Shown here: positions 1 through 12,728 of the stretch, piece by piece
How positions within the stretch are numbered: position 1 is the first letter of the stretch
Layout: each line of letters begins with the position of its first letter
Assembly: GCA_030704615.1 (NCBI GenBank)
Contig: CM060732.1
Location: forward strand, 63,467,053-63,531,052
Length of the DNA stretch: 64,000 bases
Reading direction: 5' to 3'
Origin: Takakia lepidozioides
Lineage: Eukaryota > Streptophyta > Takakiopsida > Takakiales > Takakiaceae
Program-made: the position numbers and the translations under genes
Notes under the pieces: model-generated
Databases searched by the model: none
What the model saw: the letters and a program-made list of their open reading frames with translations, nothing else
Told to the model about the DNA's origin: nothing

Positions 1-240
1 AAAAGGGACGTGGGCGGGTCCTCTCTGTCCACTCTATATCTTGTACCATTTAAAGGACTGTTCCACCTCTAACAATTTGTCTATTTTTTTACTTTCTCTT
101 TTTTGGGATTGTAACCCTGTAAAATTTTATTCATAGGTAAGGAAAAAATTACCTTACAAAATGCCATGAAGGCTGAATAACTTAACTTGGTTCCACTAGT
201 CTGTGCCAACAGAAATTTGTTTTTACTTTTGTGTCATTTA

Positions 241-832
241 TATATGACGCCAACCGAAGCTAGCGTAAATAAGAGCCTCTTCGCTTACCGCACAGGTCCT
301 TCTGTGTCATATTGTAAGCCTCCCGGCCCTGGGTGGTTATTTGTTGCACACTATTTTTTCTATTTTTTGCCAACATATAGGCCATTTTCCCTTTGTGTAT
401 GTGTATATATATGTCATACTTGAACACCTTCAATAAGTCTTCCTAAAACCCTTGATACAAAAAATAGAGATCTGAACTTGCAATATAGTTCCATTTATCC
501 AATTACTTGTTTATATATTAATATATTTTTTGATTATATTGTGGGGTGCGGTGTTCTGGGGATGGACGACTAGGTTACTTTGAAAAAGGTTTAATTTTTC
601 TCTTGTCATCTTGTGTAGAAGATAATAAATTCATTAATGGTGAGAATATTGTGAAGTATGTTACTTCCATGGAGAATATCCTAATGGTGGTGCCTCTATG
701 ATTCTTGACGTTGCCACTAGATCACTGGATCATAGTTGGAGTGTCTCCAACTAAACATGCATCATGGGTAGGGCTCTACCCAGAGGGGGGAGAGGCTCTT
801 ATGTACGCTAGCTTCGGCTGACATCATATATG
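241..832. mobile_element. MITE-like element with about 40-bp inverted repeats
   Basis: The segment 241-282 reappears inverted at about 790-832. Both arms share the core CCGAAGCTAGCGTA followed by ATAAGAGCCTCT, with only a few mismatches. The roughly 500 bases between them are AT-rich and hold no credible coding frame. Two long inverted arms around a non-coding core is the structure of a miniature inverted-repeat or foldback element. I could not fix a target-site duplication because both outer flanks are TATA-rich. Confidence 0.6.
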
Positions 833-1235
833 TATATATATCATCGGTGTAGCCAAGCTATGGTTTCCAAGTCGTCCCCACTCCCCATTACTCTGTTGCA
901 ATAAACTGTTGGTTGCGATATTTTATCGTTGTATGGATCAAAAAATTGCCTATGTCGGATTGAGAGCGGCATGTCTCTTCCGTTGGACTCGGTCTCTCCA
1001 AAAGCATACAAATTGTCCATCATAAGAGCTGACATGCAATAAGAGGCTCTACAAATTATACAGGAATGCAACAATTACGGGCGAGGCAAATTCCATATAT
1101 CATACTTACTTGTAAATTAATGATCATTACGATGAACTTTTCATTTTTCTTAACTATATTCCACCTCATAACATATTCATTGGTCTGATAGAACAGCCAA
1201 ATCCCCTTCCTAACCCACACAAAAATGAAAATAAT

Positions 1236-1770
1236 AGGAATAATGTAAGAACTTAATGGACGCCTGCGATCTGAGGATACTTTTGCGGCAGCATGGGTTC
1301 ATCCGGCGAGCCACCTATCAGATCCTCCCCACCCCCTCTTACTGATCCGGATTCACTATTAAGTACATTAGAAATGCAAGAGGTGGACAAATAGTGTGAG
1401 TAACCTACTGGTAAGGTGATTGCAATATAGGTGGTTGCTTTGTGTAACCCTAGCCAGTGTAAACCCGGGTCTGTGTAACTCCAACTAGTGTAACCATGGG
1501 TAGTATCACTCTGCGTCTTGTGTAACTCCTCTAAGACAAATTTGGATTTAGTTAATTTTTTAGACCAACTGCGAGTTAAACCGAGTAGAGTTACACTCCC
1601 TTCTGTAACCCCGAATGGAGTTACATTGCCCGCCGTGTAATCCAAACTGGAGTTACACTCCTTTCAGTTCCATGTTACTCAGAGAGGGTGGGAAAGATTG
1701 ACATGCCAGAAACCGGCGCACCATCTTGTTAGAGATCACAACGTGTGCATTAAGTTCTTACATTATTCCT
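1236..1770. mobile_element. MITE-like element with about 24-bp inverted repeats
   Basis: The end AGGAATAATGTAAGAACTTA at 1,236 recurs as its exact reverse complement ending at 1,770, and similarity continues a little further inward. The interior, about 1,390-1,660, is studded with GTGTAAC/AGTGTAA motifs in a loose tandem pattern and contains no recognisable gene. Borders are those of the inverted repeat; no clear target-site duplication is visible. Confidence 0.55.
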
Positions 1771-2277
1771 AGTGTTCTCCCCCCAAAATGGAAATAAACA
1801 TATAAAATAAACAGAAAATGGACTAATATGTGTCATAAAATGAGGATGTTTTGTGGTTCTCTTTTTAGAAAGGAGGGATGTTATGTAACCCTTAACTGCC
1901 TAGGCAAGTTGCAAAAAGCCCGACATTTGTCCAATTTTTTTTAATTTTTTGTTGGCAATTATGTTTATGACCAGATGGCCCACCCGCTGGCATTCATGCC
2001 TTGAATTCGGATAAAAGCAGGGCCTTGCAGGATTTCTGGAAATCCAGGTGGTCATCTATTTCCCTGTGATGCCCGAGGTGGCCTGTCCGGCTTGCGGCAT
2101 GAAGGCAGCCCGGCGTGATAGCCCCACACAGGGTGAAAGAGAATTTAGTTGACGTGGCCCTACCCAAGGTGTTGGAATCTTCCGCCCCGGTGTAGGTAAT
2201 TCCCAGCCTGAATGGCCCAAAACTTGCTGGTCTAACTTTTGCCCAACTTTTTCCTTAATATTCCACTAGTGGATTTT

Positions 2278-2775
2278 TTAGAAAATTCGGTGGAGTGCAT
2301 ATAGCATTGTCACCGCTGCGATTTCCAAAATACATTTTTTTCTTGGTCCTAAATTTTGGGTTTGTCCATTTTGAAGTTCAAGCATATTCAAACCCCACTT
2401 TGAGTAAAAGGGGGCATTTAAAAAATTTGGGAATTTGGCCTTCAAATTTCTGGGGACCCCTCTAACAAGTAGAATCATTTTGATGGCAACCCGTGATGAC
2501 TGGTTAGTTTCATTTTGATGGATAGGGAGAATACGGCCAAAAGCCCCAAACTTTGCGGATAACTGATAACTACATAACTTTCTGCCATGACTACCGTACT
2601 CTTTACACCGACATTCCAGCTCGCCCAAGACATCCAGATCAGAACGCCCAACCTTATAGTTTTTTACTATATCTATCACATTTACGCACACATTCAACTT
2701 ATAAGTATCCAACCCCAAGGTTACAAGAGAATGTTGTCTTCTCGCCTTACTAATTTTCCTTGCCATGGTCTTCAT
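2278..2775 (-). CDS. unrecognised open frame, 165 codons from ATG
   Basis: This is the longest open frame in the first 12 kb. The first ATG is at 2,775 and the product begins MKTMARKISKARRQHS. It is basic, with no motif, signal peptide or membrane segment that I recognise. No intron signals or neighbouring gene support it, and the region is otherwise transposon debris. It could be a chance frame or a fragment of a mobile-element protein. Confidence 0.15.
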   Translation of the reverse strand: MKTMARKISKARRQHSLVTLGLDTYKLNVCVNVIDIVKNYKVGRSDLDVLGELECRCKEYGSHGRKLCSYQLSAKFGAFGRILPIHQNETNQSSRVAIKMILLVRGVPRNLKAKFPNFLNAPFYSKWGLNMLELQNGQTQNLGPRKKCILEIAAVTMLYALHRIF

Positions 2776-3244
2776 GTACAAGAAGGGCCGAATTTGAGGA
2801 TTTGTTACAGTCAAGATCAAGGTCGGAGAGGCTTGTCTTCATGCTCGTGATGATCTCATCATCCATGATCCATGCAGACCATTCTTACATCCTTAAAGGC
2901 GTCTTTTCCTTCCATAATGCATTCATGTCATCCGATAGGGCCGTTCGTTTCATCCAAGAGGCCGTTCTTTCTCATCTGGAGCTCCAGCTCTTCTTCTTCA
3001 ATTAAAGAGAAGGATGATGTATCACTCCGTCATTTTCAGTTAAGTATGTTGGGTATCCGATGGGAGCACGGCGGCTTGGACCCACTACACCATATCCGCG
3101 GCCGTCACCTAGTCTGTAATGATTGACCCTTACTTTGTTGTGCACTTTCATTGGCTCCATCCGTTTAAAAGAAAAGTGTATGACACCTCCCAAAAGTAAG
3201 CGCAACTTATGGAAAGGCCCTTCCTGCGGAACGGTGGACACCTT

Positions 3245-3312
3245 TGTGACACGATCTGTGGATTGAACCCACGACCACTTCCAAGGTGGTATGTGCCCAT
3301 GGCTACGATTTG
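3245..3312 (-). repeat. tRNA-like (SINE-type) fragment
   Basis: Read on the minus strand this stretch contains GTGGGTTCAATCCAC, which fits a T-arm/B-box (GGTTCRANNC), downstream of TAGCCATGGGC, a degenerate A-box. It lacks a complete cloverleaf, so I read it as a SINE head or decayed tRNA-derived repeat, not a functional tRNA. Confidence 0.35.
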
Positions 3313-4539
3313 GTTGTCACTCCATCAATAGATTTATGTGGTGGCATGATCTATAATTTGCAGCCTTGGGACAAAAATTGAGTCAAAATATTTCGAAATG
3401 TTGGGAGGGTCCCACGTCAGCAAAGTTATGTGGTTACTGGATTTTTGCATGAGCATGGTCCTCAACTGGCAACGTGGTTTAACATAGGCCATTTGGCAGA
3501 TAATGGCCCAGCACTGACCGTTATAAAGGTATTGTACGGAACTATACCTTTGCGATAAAGTGGGCCTGCCGTGAAGGAGAATCTGGTGTCGTGTCTTCTC
3601 GACCATCTTCAACTATTTCGGGAGTCTTCTCGTAGTTTTTCTTTTCTCTGTATAAAAATGAACCATGGGAGTGACTCCACTTCGCACGTGTAAAGCATGT
3701 TCACACAGGGTCCATGAAACGATTGTACGGCCCAAACTGTACGGTCGTGCTACTTCCTACTGTGGTTGCACGCCTCTATATGTTTCAAACAACAAGGTGT
3801 CATGGAGGCAGCTGAGTCCTGCTTTCATCCAATAAGTAAATAAATGGGGAATCAGGGTGCTATTGCAAATCGTGTTTGTGACCATGTGAACATCCTGCAA
3901 GACTTAATTCGGCTATTGTTTTCATCTATCATGTTAACATCATTTGAAGCAAGGTCCGTGGAGACCACAAGCAAGATGACTAGCCACTTGTTTTATTGTA
4001 TTCCGACAAGAATATAAATACATTTCAAATCATCTAACATGTGAAATAATTATATTATCCTACAGGAAGCTTCTAGGAGTTAGTCAGTGCAAAAATGGCT
4101 GTTGAAGTTCTCTTAGTTTTGCCCCATCAAACCGAAGGTTACGGCGTAACACACACTTAGGTCTTGCCATTTATGTAAGTAGAAGATTTAAAAAAATTAA
4201 TTCTTAATTATAATTTAACATATTTATTATTACTATGGTTACAACTATCATTTTGGTTCTGAAACTCAATGCCCAATATTTTATATCCAAGTACCAAATA
4301 TGTAGCCCAAGTTGGAGACACTGATCCAAGCAAAACAACTTTATTATTGCATGTAGAAACTCAAATATAAATATAAATAATAAATAAAATCTAATATATG
4401 GATTAAATTATGTGTTGACAACCACAATATAGGTATAGGGAATAGTAAAGAGAGCAAAAGATATCTAAATTCGATATAATTTTAAATACAGAAATTGTCC
4501 ATGCAAGTGTTTATATATATTTATATTTAAAAGGAAACC

Positions 4540-4747
4540 TGGGAGCGACTGCTCACAATTCAGGCCCCTGAGGAGGGGGAAAAATTAACCCCCTTTCAGA
4601 TAAGCCATTAGGCACACAGGTGGAAACGTCACCACCAGACCAACCGGTCACGAATAATCCACACACCACGCAGGGCAACGGGTTTGAACCCCAAACCACT
4701 AGGGCGACACACTATGCACTTACCAGATGAGCTACCAACTGATGTGC
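4540..4747 (-). repeat. tRNA-derived SINE-like element
   Basis: On the minus strand a tRNA-like head begins near 4,745, with A-box TAGCTCATCTGG and B-box GGTTCAAACCC at RNA polymerase III promoter spacing. An unrelated tail of about 130 bases follows, containing a GGGGGTTAATTTTTCCCCC-like palindrome. A related tail fragment (GGGGAAAATAAACTCCCTTT) is at about 12,190 on the plus strand, so the tail is repeated in the genome. No intact cloverleaf is visible. Confidence 0.5.
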
Positions 4748-4989
4748 TTTTATATTAAGTTCCATGAAATCTTGTTCATGATTGGACCTCAACAACTACA
4801 AAAGCAAAAGAATTTCAAATATTAAAAAGAACAGCTTTTCAAATGTGTTTGTCATATGGTTATATGGTAACGGAGCCTTGAAAGAAATCCAGGCATATAC
4901 GAGAGATACTACAGGAGAGAGTTTTGGTTATTGCCTCATTAAAGATATGAAAGACATGAGACATGAGTGATGAAAGGGAAGCTAATTGA

Positions 4990-6100
4990 TGTTCAGCGAA
5001 AAGATAAAGTTATTTGAAAGTTAATTATCCATATCTCTGGGAGAGAGGAATAGACATAGGGGAATCATCTGGACCTCTCACACCATTAAGGCCAGAGAGT
5101 ACATCACCCATATCGGAAGAACCAAATTTGGATGTCACTTCTTCTTATTCTTTACAAGAAAGATTAAGGGATTTGGTACAAGAAGAAGATCAGCCACGAG
5201 GGGAAAATTGCAAGGACGGATGATGGCTTTACCATATTGATTGTTTCATTAAGTCTTACAACATACTACCAAGTTTGGTGGTATATACTGATTAGACAGA
5301 TATCAAGCTTTGTTCCTATGACTTGGGAAATGATATCGGAGGTGATCGAAGAGGCTCAAAAAACATGGCCAAGTACGTATTGATCATAAGAGGGCGGTGA
5401 GAACTTGTGTATCTTCTACAGCTAGTGGATCCATATTGCTACCTCTATGGATTATATGTACAGAAAAACTACCCAGTCTTTTCCTAAAAGTCGTGAGGCA
5501 AGAGTGAATCTAGGTGTAGCTTTCCATTGGGCTTTGTCAACCAACCATTGATCGACATTGGAGACATGCAAAGAGTTTGTAAGTAGAAAATATTTTGATA
5601 CCTTACTTAGACATAGAAGCAATAAAAACATGAATCTACCATATTCTCAAAAAATGGTATGGCTAATTGATTGCTAGAATATTGATTCACAAAGTTTCAG
5701 CTGAATTTTTAGCTTGGATGAAATGTGAACATCCACGCATCTATGTTCTATTTGTTCCAGCTGGTTATACCTCTAAGTATCAATCTACAGATGTAATATT
5801 ACAAAAGTCCCTATAAAATTTGTTTTAGCTGATCAACGTTGGTTAACAAAGAGTCCAAAGAATTTACTGCAAACAGATGTTCCAACAAAGAAAGTGGTAG
5901 TGGATACATCACTTGGAATTTTGTGAAAGAACGTTGCAATTTTATTGTTCGAGGCCTGAGATAAAGTGAAGGTTGATAAACTTATAATATGATAGTGCAT
6001 GATTGGGCAAAATATGACATTATTTGGGCATTTGATAATTTAGTCTTGCAAGCTGAAGCTGTGCAAGCTAATCAGAATGCTTCCTTATCAGCCTATAAGA
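4990..6100 (+). pseudogene. decayed pogo-type DDE_1 transposase
   Basis: Read across frames, the plus strand spells out the DDE_1 (pogo/Tigger/jerky) transposase pattern. First comes a KRAVRT..S..GS.LPL block near 5,390. TNH.STLETCKEFV follows near 5,545, then QKMVWLIDC near 5,655 with the aspartate of the catalytic core, then HPRIYVLFVPAGYTSKYQ near 5,735 leading to a STDV.LQK block. Several frameshifts and stops (for example after WLIDC) show it is dead. An acidic open stretch at about 5,014-5,220 may be an upstream part of the same gene. I did not find its terminal inverted repeats. Confidence 0.65.
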
Positions 6101-9100
6101 GCTCAAACTGGCTTTTAGCCTCCACTTGAGTTTTCTAGATACCATTATCGAAACTGCAGACAGATCTATCCCCTAGTCCTCTTAGGTCGTAGGTCCTCCA
6201 CCTCCTCCACTATAATTAATTATCCAGTCTAATATCATCCATAAAGTCTGCAAATTTCTTGTGATTGTCTCAGTTGGGTCTCAGATAGCTTTCTTTGGTA
6301 TATACATGTGTAATTTGTACTTTTATAGGTTTTATACTACTCTTTCGAACCAGTAGTAAGACTTATAGCACTTAAAAGCACACCTAATTTTGATGAAATG
6401 CCATAGATGTTTTTGGACCATATGGATAGGGGAGTCATATTGGAACTGAAATTCTACAACATGCATCAACCGAAGTCATTGTATTGATTGTACGTGTGGA
6501 ATATTTCAATAAAACAAAATAATACGGATATAGTGTGTGGAACCAATTTAGTGTGAAAGTAACACTAAATCCCTAGGTGTTAACTTACTGACTTCTGATT
6601 ATTATTCTTGTATTATTCATCAAGTCAAACAGATGTATCAAGGACGCAAGAAGATGAGTGACATGTACTGGCAGATTCGTGATCACAGATTATACTTCAC
6701 TAATGAAGTTTCTGACATGCTAACGAGTAAGCAACATATCCAGCAGCTGCGTCAGGATCCGCCGAACTCTTCTTCCACGAAGAAGACACTGAAGAAGAAA
6801 TTGGATTCGGTTACCCAGTGCCTCGATATTTGCCGCGAAGTTACAAATCAATGGCCCGTACTGGAATGACCAACGAGCAGTATTGGGCGATTCTATGCTT
6901 GGCAGTCGAGGGTAATTCTAAGTTTCATGATGTAGAATATCGAAAAAGGTGGTGAAAAGCTGTGCTGCAAAGCAGTTTTATGTAGTTGATGGCTTGGACT
7001 TGGGGGATGCTATTATGTGTCATTTTAGCACATTGTTATCAAATCCAAAAGAAATGTATTGTTCAATGACATGTTATCTTAATGGTTGATATTTTCGTGC
7101 AGCTTTGACATTCCAAAGCCAATAGAATTGACACGGATATATGGCCTGACGAAATGCGTACAAAAACCAATAGTTTGACATCTCGGAACTTTGAGATGCA
7201 TGTTTTTTTGTGCTCACTGCTCATTAAAAAACAACCCCTATCGCTACTAGTAACTTAGCCTATACACCACACTTGACTCCGGACAGTTCATCAATCACTG
7301 AGTGTTATAGGATCCTTACAGCATGTATTTAGGAAGCAGTAGACACGTCGTCTCTCACTCAATTGCTCTCTAGGGATCACTATTGCCTTATAGTTTCTTG
7401 CCAAGAAGCTATGTTGATTCATGCATACATGCATGAGTCTTGATTCTTGATTTGTAATAAACAATCTTCTATGTTTGTCAATTTCACTTACAGTTTTCAA
7501 GTCCTCCGTCAACCGTTAATTGAACCTGTCCGACCTTCATCAATGTACTTTGTGTAATTTAAGGCCTTTTTGGAATGGTTTTAAATTTGACCTTCCAGAT
7601 CTTTATCCCACATCGTTTGCAGCTGGAGTTCTTCTTTGTTTATATATCTATACTGGCGGAATGTGGCCAAACCATCCTATTGGTTTTATTCGGACCACAT
7701 GAGGCGGGTCCAAAGGATGACGACCGGTGGTTTGCAGCCGATTTTGTGATGGCGCACCACATTTACAAAGAGATTGCATGTGAGCAAACTTGGCTTACAT
7801 GTGTGGACGTTGTTGTAAAGGCTAAGAAGGGGGGCCTATCTGTGGGGGCACCCAAAACTGGATAGAATTGTGTCGTTTATTAAGGATGACGAGCGTTTTT
7901 ATACAATGTGTCTTGCAAACTAACTAGCATGTCAGATGAGGACAAACTAATTGTCCTCAGTTTGCACATGGAGAGTGGACGAAGACTAATGAGGTTTGTG
8001 TTGACAGTGATTCTAAAGGGGCTTTTAGAATATTGACTCCCGAAGAAGTCAGTGATCTGTTAGCGTCATTTGAGCAGTAGATCCCCTAGACTAATTTCCC
8101 GTATTTGAGGTGAGGACTAAATATGTGAGTTAAATGATCTCATTAATCAATATTACGATGATATTTATGAATCAATTGACGGTCGTCTGGACATAGTTTG
8201 GAGTTCATTTTAGACAGTTATGACCATTTTTGGATCACCTTCGGCGAACAGTTTAGATGCCTTCAAACATAATGGAATTTTGTAGACTTTAGGTATGTTT
8301 GAGAATTTCAAAAATTCCCAATTCTCACTTATTTATTGCATAATGAATTTGTATTATTTATTGCCGAACTACCTTTCCATTACGGTAGTTCAGATGGAGA
8401 TTTTATAACAATATTTCTAAAGGGATATCGCTTTTAGCTTTGTATCTTAGCCTCTTCTTCCACTTCATGATGGAAGCCTTGGAGCATTTTTCTCTATTTC
8501 ATGCATGTTATGTGAAAATGACTAGGTGCAACCCAAACCTTGAGTATAATAAGAACAATTTAAAGAACAACCAAAAACAAAACCTCACATTGATAATTGG
8601 TTGTCGAACTACTTTTGCCCAATATCCAAATTATCTATCAGGGTATTTATCCATTGGTTATCAATAAAAAAAAATTCAAAGATCATGTATAGCCATGATT
8701 TCTCCACGCAAAATGTTGAGGCAACATGGGAGATGGTTGTATATTCTCAATTTACTAACAACTGAATATGTGTCATCTCCCACATATGCATCTTTTAGGG
8801 AGGTATATATATATATAGCGCAGGAAGAAATTTTAAGGAAGAGAGGTCTGTGAATTTTGAAATTTGTATGATAAAAAATGTCGTGATGTTGCTCAGCTTG
8901 GAGCTGCCAATTTCCATGGCTTAAGGTAGTAACACCCAAATGTGTGCATTTAGTGAGTGTGACTTATACAGGAGGTGCACTAAGGAGATAATGGTACCAT
9001 TGGAAATTTAGTAAGGTTGAACTCAAACCATTTGAACTCCATTAGCTAGTATACGTACATGGGACCCACTGCCCTGCTGCTCACTTCTTATCTACGAAAC

Positions 9101-10388
9101 TATATTGTGGAGTATCTTTAGATTTGAGTTGCTGCTAACAGTGTTCAAGTCAATCAGGAGAGGCAAATGGGGGTTTTAAGTGGAAAGTAGTCAGTTTTGA
9201 TGCCCGCATTGCTGTCTTTCATGAATCTCTTTGGCCAGACTTGATTTCATTGGTGGGCAATTTAGGGACCATCAATGGGTTTGACTTTGGATAAATTGAA
9301 CACCACTATAGAATGCACGCCAAGTCATTGGCAAGTACTTAGGAAGTTATGAATTGCTCAAAGAGGGCACGTTTTTAGATGCAGCAATTGTGTATGTGAG
9401 GCTGTTGCGAGCTTTGCATTAGATGTTTTATTACTTCACATTAGTTGGGTCTATTGCATACACATAGGCAGATCTGTATTCAGACTTTGATAATTTTTAT
9501 CAAATGACCACTTGCATAAAAAAAAAACTGTAATCCATATGAGGCACAATTTGTTGTGTTGTCACTTTCTTTAAATGAAGCAGCCGTCGTGGTATTTGGA
9601 AAATAAAATCTGCCCAAATCTGGCCTAAGATTATCTGGTAGGTGCTTAATTATGTGCAAATCGTGCTTAGTGTAATCTAAAAGCTTTACTGACAACCATG
9701 CAATTACAAATCCAGTAAGTACATAATCGAGTTGATCTTGGGTCACCAAACTACCATATCTGTAGGCAATTTCTGCCTTTGGTGGTTCTTAAACAAACTA
9801 ATGAAATCTGTTGATCCATTCAAGGGCCTCAGTTGTCACCTTTATGTACAAAAATAGGGCTCCACATTTAAGGTCACTGCCCTGTGCGCGGCCTTTGGGC
9901 AAGCCCGCCATTTGGTTGTTACTACCTTACATGGTTGATTTGAGGATATATGTGGGATGTTTGGATCGGTGCATAAATTGTGGCTGTGGAGCAAATAAGT
10001 GTTTTAATTGTATAAAGAAAGTGGAGTGTATTTGTTATATGGTTTAGGTATTCCATGTAAGCTGGTAATAGTGGAGGAGACTCATAAATGTTGATTGAGA
10101 ATTGAATGTGGCTAAAGTGACCATCCAAGGGGGTTTGTCAACAAAAGATGATTGTTGTTGGTATAGTTGTTTTATGGAATAAATACGATAGGTGAAGGCT
10201 TCCGTGGATGTAAATGGAGATGTTATAATACGAACACTTATTTGTTGTTATATAAAACAAGATAAAAAAATAATCAAATTGAATAACAAAATCCTCAAAA
10301 TGGCATATATCAAAAAATATAACATTGATAACAGAACCATCTATTTAGGTTCAACAATAATTTAAATAATTGTTTTTGAATGATCTTA
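6101..10388. other. AT-rich region with no recognisable gene
   Basis: Several short open frames exist (for example 6,633-6,869 and 7,575-7,865 on the plus strand), but none carries a motif I know and none is supported by splice-consistent neighbours. The composition and short broken frames are typical of old transposon remains. Confidence 0.4.
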
Positions 10389-10704
10389 CTGTACTTACCT
10401 AGCTTATTAGGCACTTCCGCGCATAATAATTAATAAAAATGGAATATTATTAGGCAGATTCGTTTTTATTATTTAGGCACCTCACCTAGGTAATTTCCAA
10501 ACTTTAGGCATGTATTACAGTCGACCCTATTGTTGAGATAATGTTTTAAAAAAAAAACATAATGGTTTTGAAAATAGATTCCAGTAATTAGGCACTTCTC
10601 AGGAAAATTTTCCAAGTTTTAGGCACATCTTTCAAAAATGTTCTAGATTTAATTAGGCACTTGATTTTGAATTAATTATTGCCTAATAAGCTAGGTAAGT
10701 ACGG
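10389..10704. mobile_element. 316-bp MITE with TA target-site duplication
   Basis: The left end CTGTACTTACCTAGCTTATT and the inverted right end CCGTACTTACCTAGCTTATT differ at one base and continue with AGGCA. The dinucleotide TA flanks both ends (10,387-10,388 and 10,705-10,706), as expected for Tc1/mariner/pogo-type insertion. The non-coding interior repeats the phrase TTAGGCAC. A TACAGTCGACCCT motif at about 10,513 resembles the outer end of the Tigger-like element at 34,751. Confidence 0.7.
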
Positions 10705-10706
10705 TA

Positions 10707-12460
10707 TATATCAAGTGATCAAGTTCATTGACATATCTTAGCAATTGAACCAATATGACCAACTACAATCATTAGTTTAAACGACATTTCTCTCATTGGC
10801 AACCAAATCAACTTTGTAAGTAAGTTTCATTGATAGAAAATTACAATCTATCAAACACATTTATAATATTTTTTAATTGATGTCATAATTACTAGAGATT
10901 TTTTGTTATCAAGTACTACCAATTCAAGACTTATGTCTTCAAGCAAAAGATTAATGGCATGTTGGATACATCATGAACAAGTTTTTGGCAAGACAAAAAA
11001 TTTAAATTGTCATGCCACAAACCGAAGACAAGGACGGTGACATAAGCCGCGCTTCTTCCAGCCCAAGACCTCAAAACGTTACTACAAATCCAAAGAGCAC
11101 CACTTAGTTTGTCGACGTGGTTGGCTTGGATTGAATTCCCTACATCGGCGGTGGAGATCCGTTCCTGCCCGGAACCCTCAACCTCCCTCCTTCCACCAGT
11201 CTCTCTGGCTACATTGTTGCCTCCCAAGGTTAGGCTCAGCTGTTGTCACTCGGCTCCATCAGAAATGACTCGTTTATAGTGTCATTCATCAAACCTACAT
11301 TGCTCCCTTCCAACTTTCCTCATTGGGTATTTCCAACTTTAGTGCTACGCAAGCTAGTCCCATAATTCAACTCGACAGAGCTACTATAGGCCAATGCCTC
11401 ATGAAACTTTGGGTCCTTTATTACCAGTGTCACACCCTCCATGATTTGCAAAGATATCTCTGTTTATTCTTCCGCGAAGGAAAACAAGTGTCGTATTGGA
11501 TGTTTATAAGTATCACGACTCCACTATAGGAAATTGATATAAATCTTATCCTCACGAGATCTGAATTTCTCTTGCACACTAAATGTGTTTTGAGATCGAA
11601 ATTACGGGTCGAATTTGTAGATGTAAGCCACATGAAGATTAAGTTTAGTCGTATTCTATTTCTTGATCGTTCTAGTTGCACTCTAAAGGAGACTAGTGAA
11701 CCTATAACTACAAGCAAGCATAAGCATAATTGTTCCAGCAACACAAATGTCCCGCGATCCTAAGCCAAATGTCCTGCAAATACCCTAAGCCAAATGACCT
11801 TGGGCCGAACCTGTAATAGCCCTAGCCCATATGATCAATCATGGGTTGGAGATACATGTATTTTTAGTATAACTATATATACTTATTAAAATACATTAGT
11901 GCTAGGTCAAAAATATCCTATGCCTTTGTAAGCTTAGTCCTGGTTATTTTTACCAGGACTCCTTTATTTTTTATTTTATTTTTACTCCTTTATTAATATC
12001 CTTTTAAAAAACAAAAACAAAAAAACACCGCTAAAAATTTATAAATTAATTAATTGTTTATTTATTTTTAACAGAAAGGGGAGGAAGCCCTTGAGAACTT
12101 TATTGATAAATATTGAAAAATTTAAAATATTAAAATATCAAAAATAAATTTAAAATTTTAGAAAAACCATCGCTGGCCCAGGTTGAAGGGGAAAATAAAC
12201 TCCCTTTCAGGCCATGGAACAGCGGCTGGCCCAAAGGCAGAGAGCCAGCTACGGACCAAAAGAGCTATACTGGAAAAGATTCCAAGATTCCAAAAACCAC
12301 GTGCCAAGCTTTTTAAAAAACAAAATAGAAAGGGGGAAGCCCTTTAGCACTTTATTCAATTTATTGAGGGAAAAAAGCGGTGTTAAGTTCCTTGGAAACA
12401 GAACAAAACAAAAAGACAAATTATCTTACAGAATATTGCAATAATACGATAATCGGCGGT
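10707..12460. other. intergenic region, no gene recognised
   Basis: AT-rich with short frames only. At about 12,187-12,210 a piece resembles the tail of the SINE-like element at 4.6 kb. A minus-strand frame at 10,931-11,227 is moderately GC-rich but has no recognisable domain. Confidence 0.35.
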
Positions 12461-12467
12461 GGCAGGG

Positions 12468-12484
12468 TCCACGTGTACGTCACG
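12468..12484 (+). promoter_or_regulatory. G-box plus ACGT/CRE-like site upstream of the CHFR-like gene
   Basis: CACGTG at 12,470-12,475 is followed at once by TACGTCAC at 12,476-12,483. Both are ACGT-core sites of the kind bound by plant bZIP factors. They lie about 250 bp upstream of the proposed ATG at 12,729, in the same orientation as that gene. The promoter role is inferred from position. Confidence 0.35.
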
Positions 12485-12728
12485 CCCTGTTTCTTGTGCG
12501 TTGGATGTCCCGTGAATAGATATGTGGGCATCCAAACCTACGATCAGCACGGAAGGCTCGGCCCGAGGCTGGAGCCGTGCTTCCGAACCTGAGATATGGT
12601 ATGCCAATTCGAGCCCCAAGGGTTGAGGTGCGGGGCAGAGATGGTGGCAGGAAGAAGGTGCGGGATGTTGCTAGTGTTGCACAATCTGGATTGAGCGATT
12701 GCAGGAGCAAGGATTGGTAGCAGGAGGC

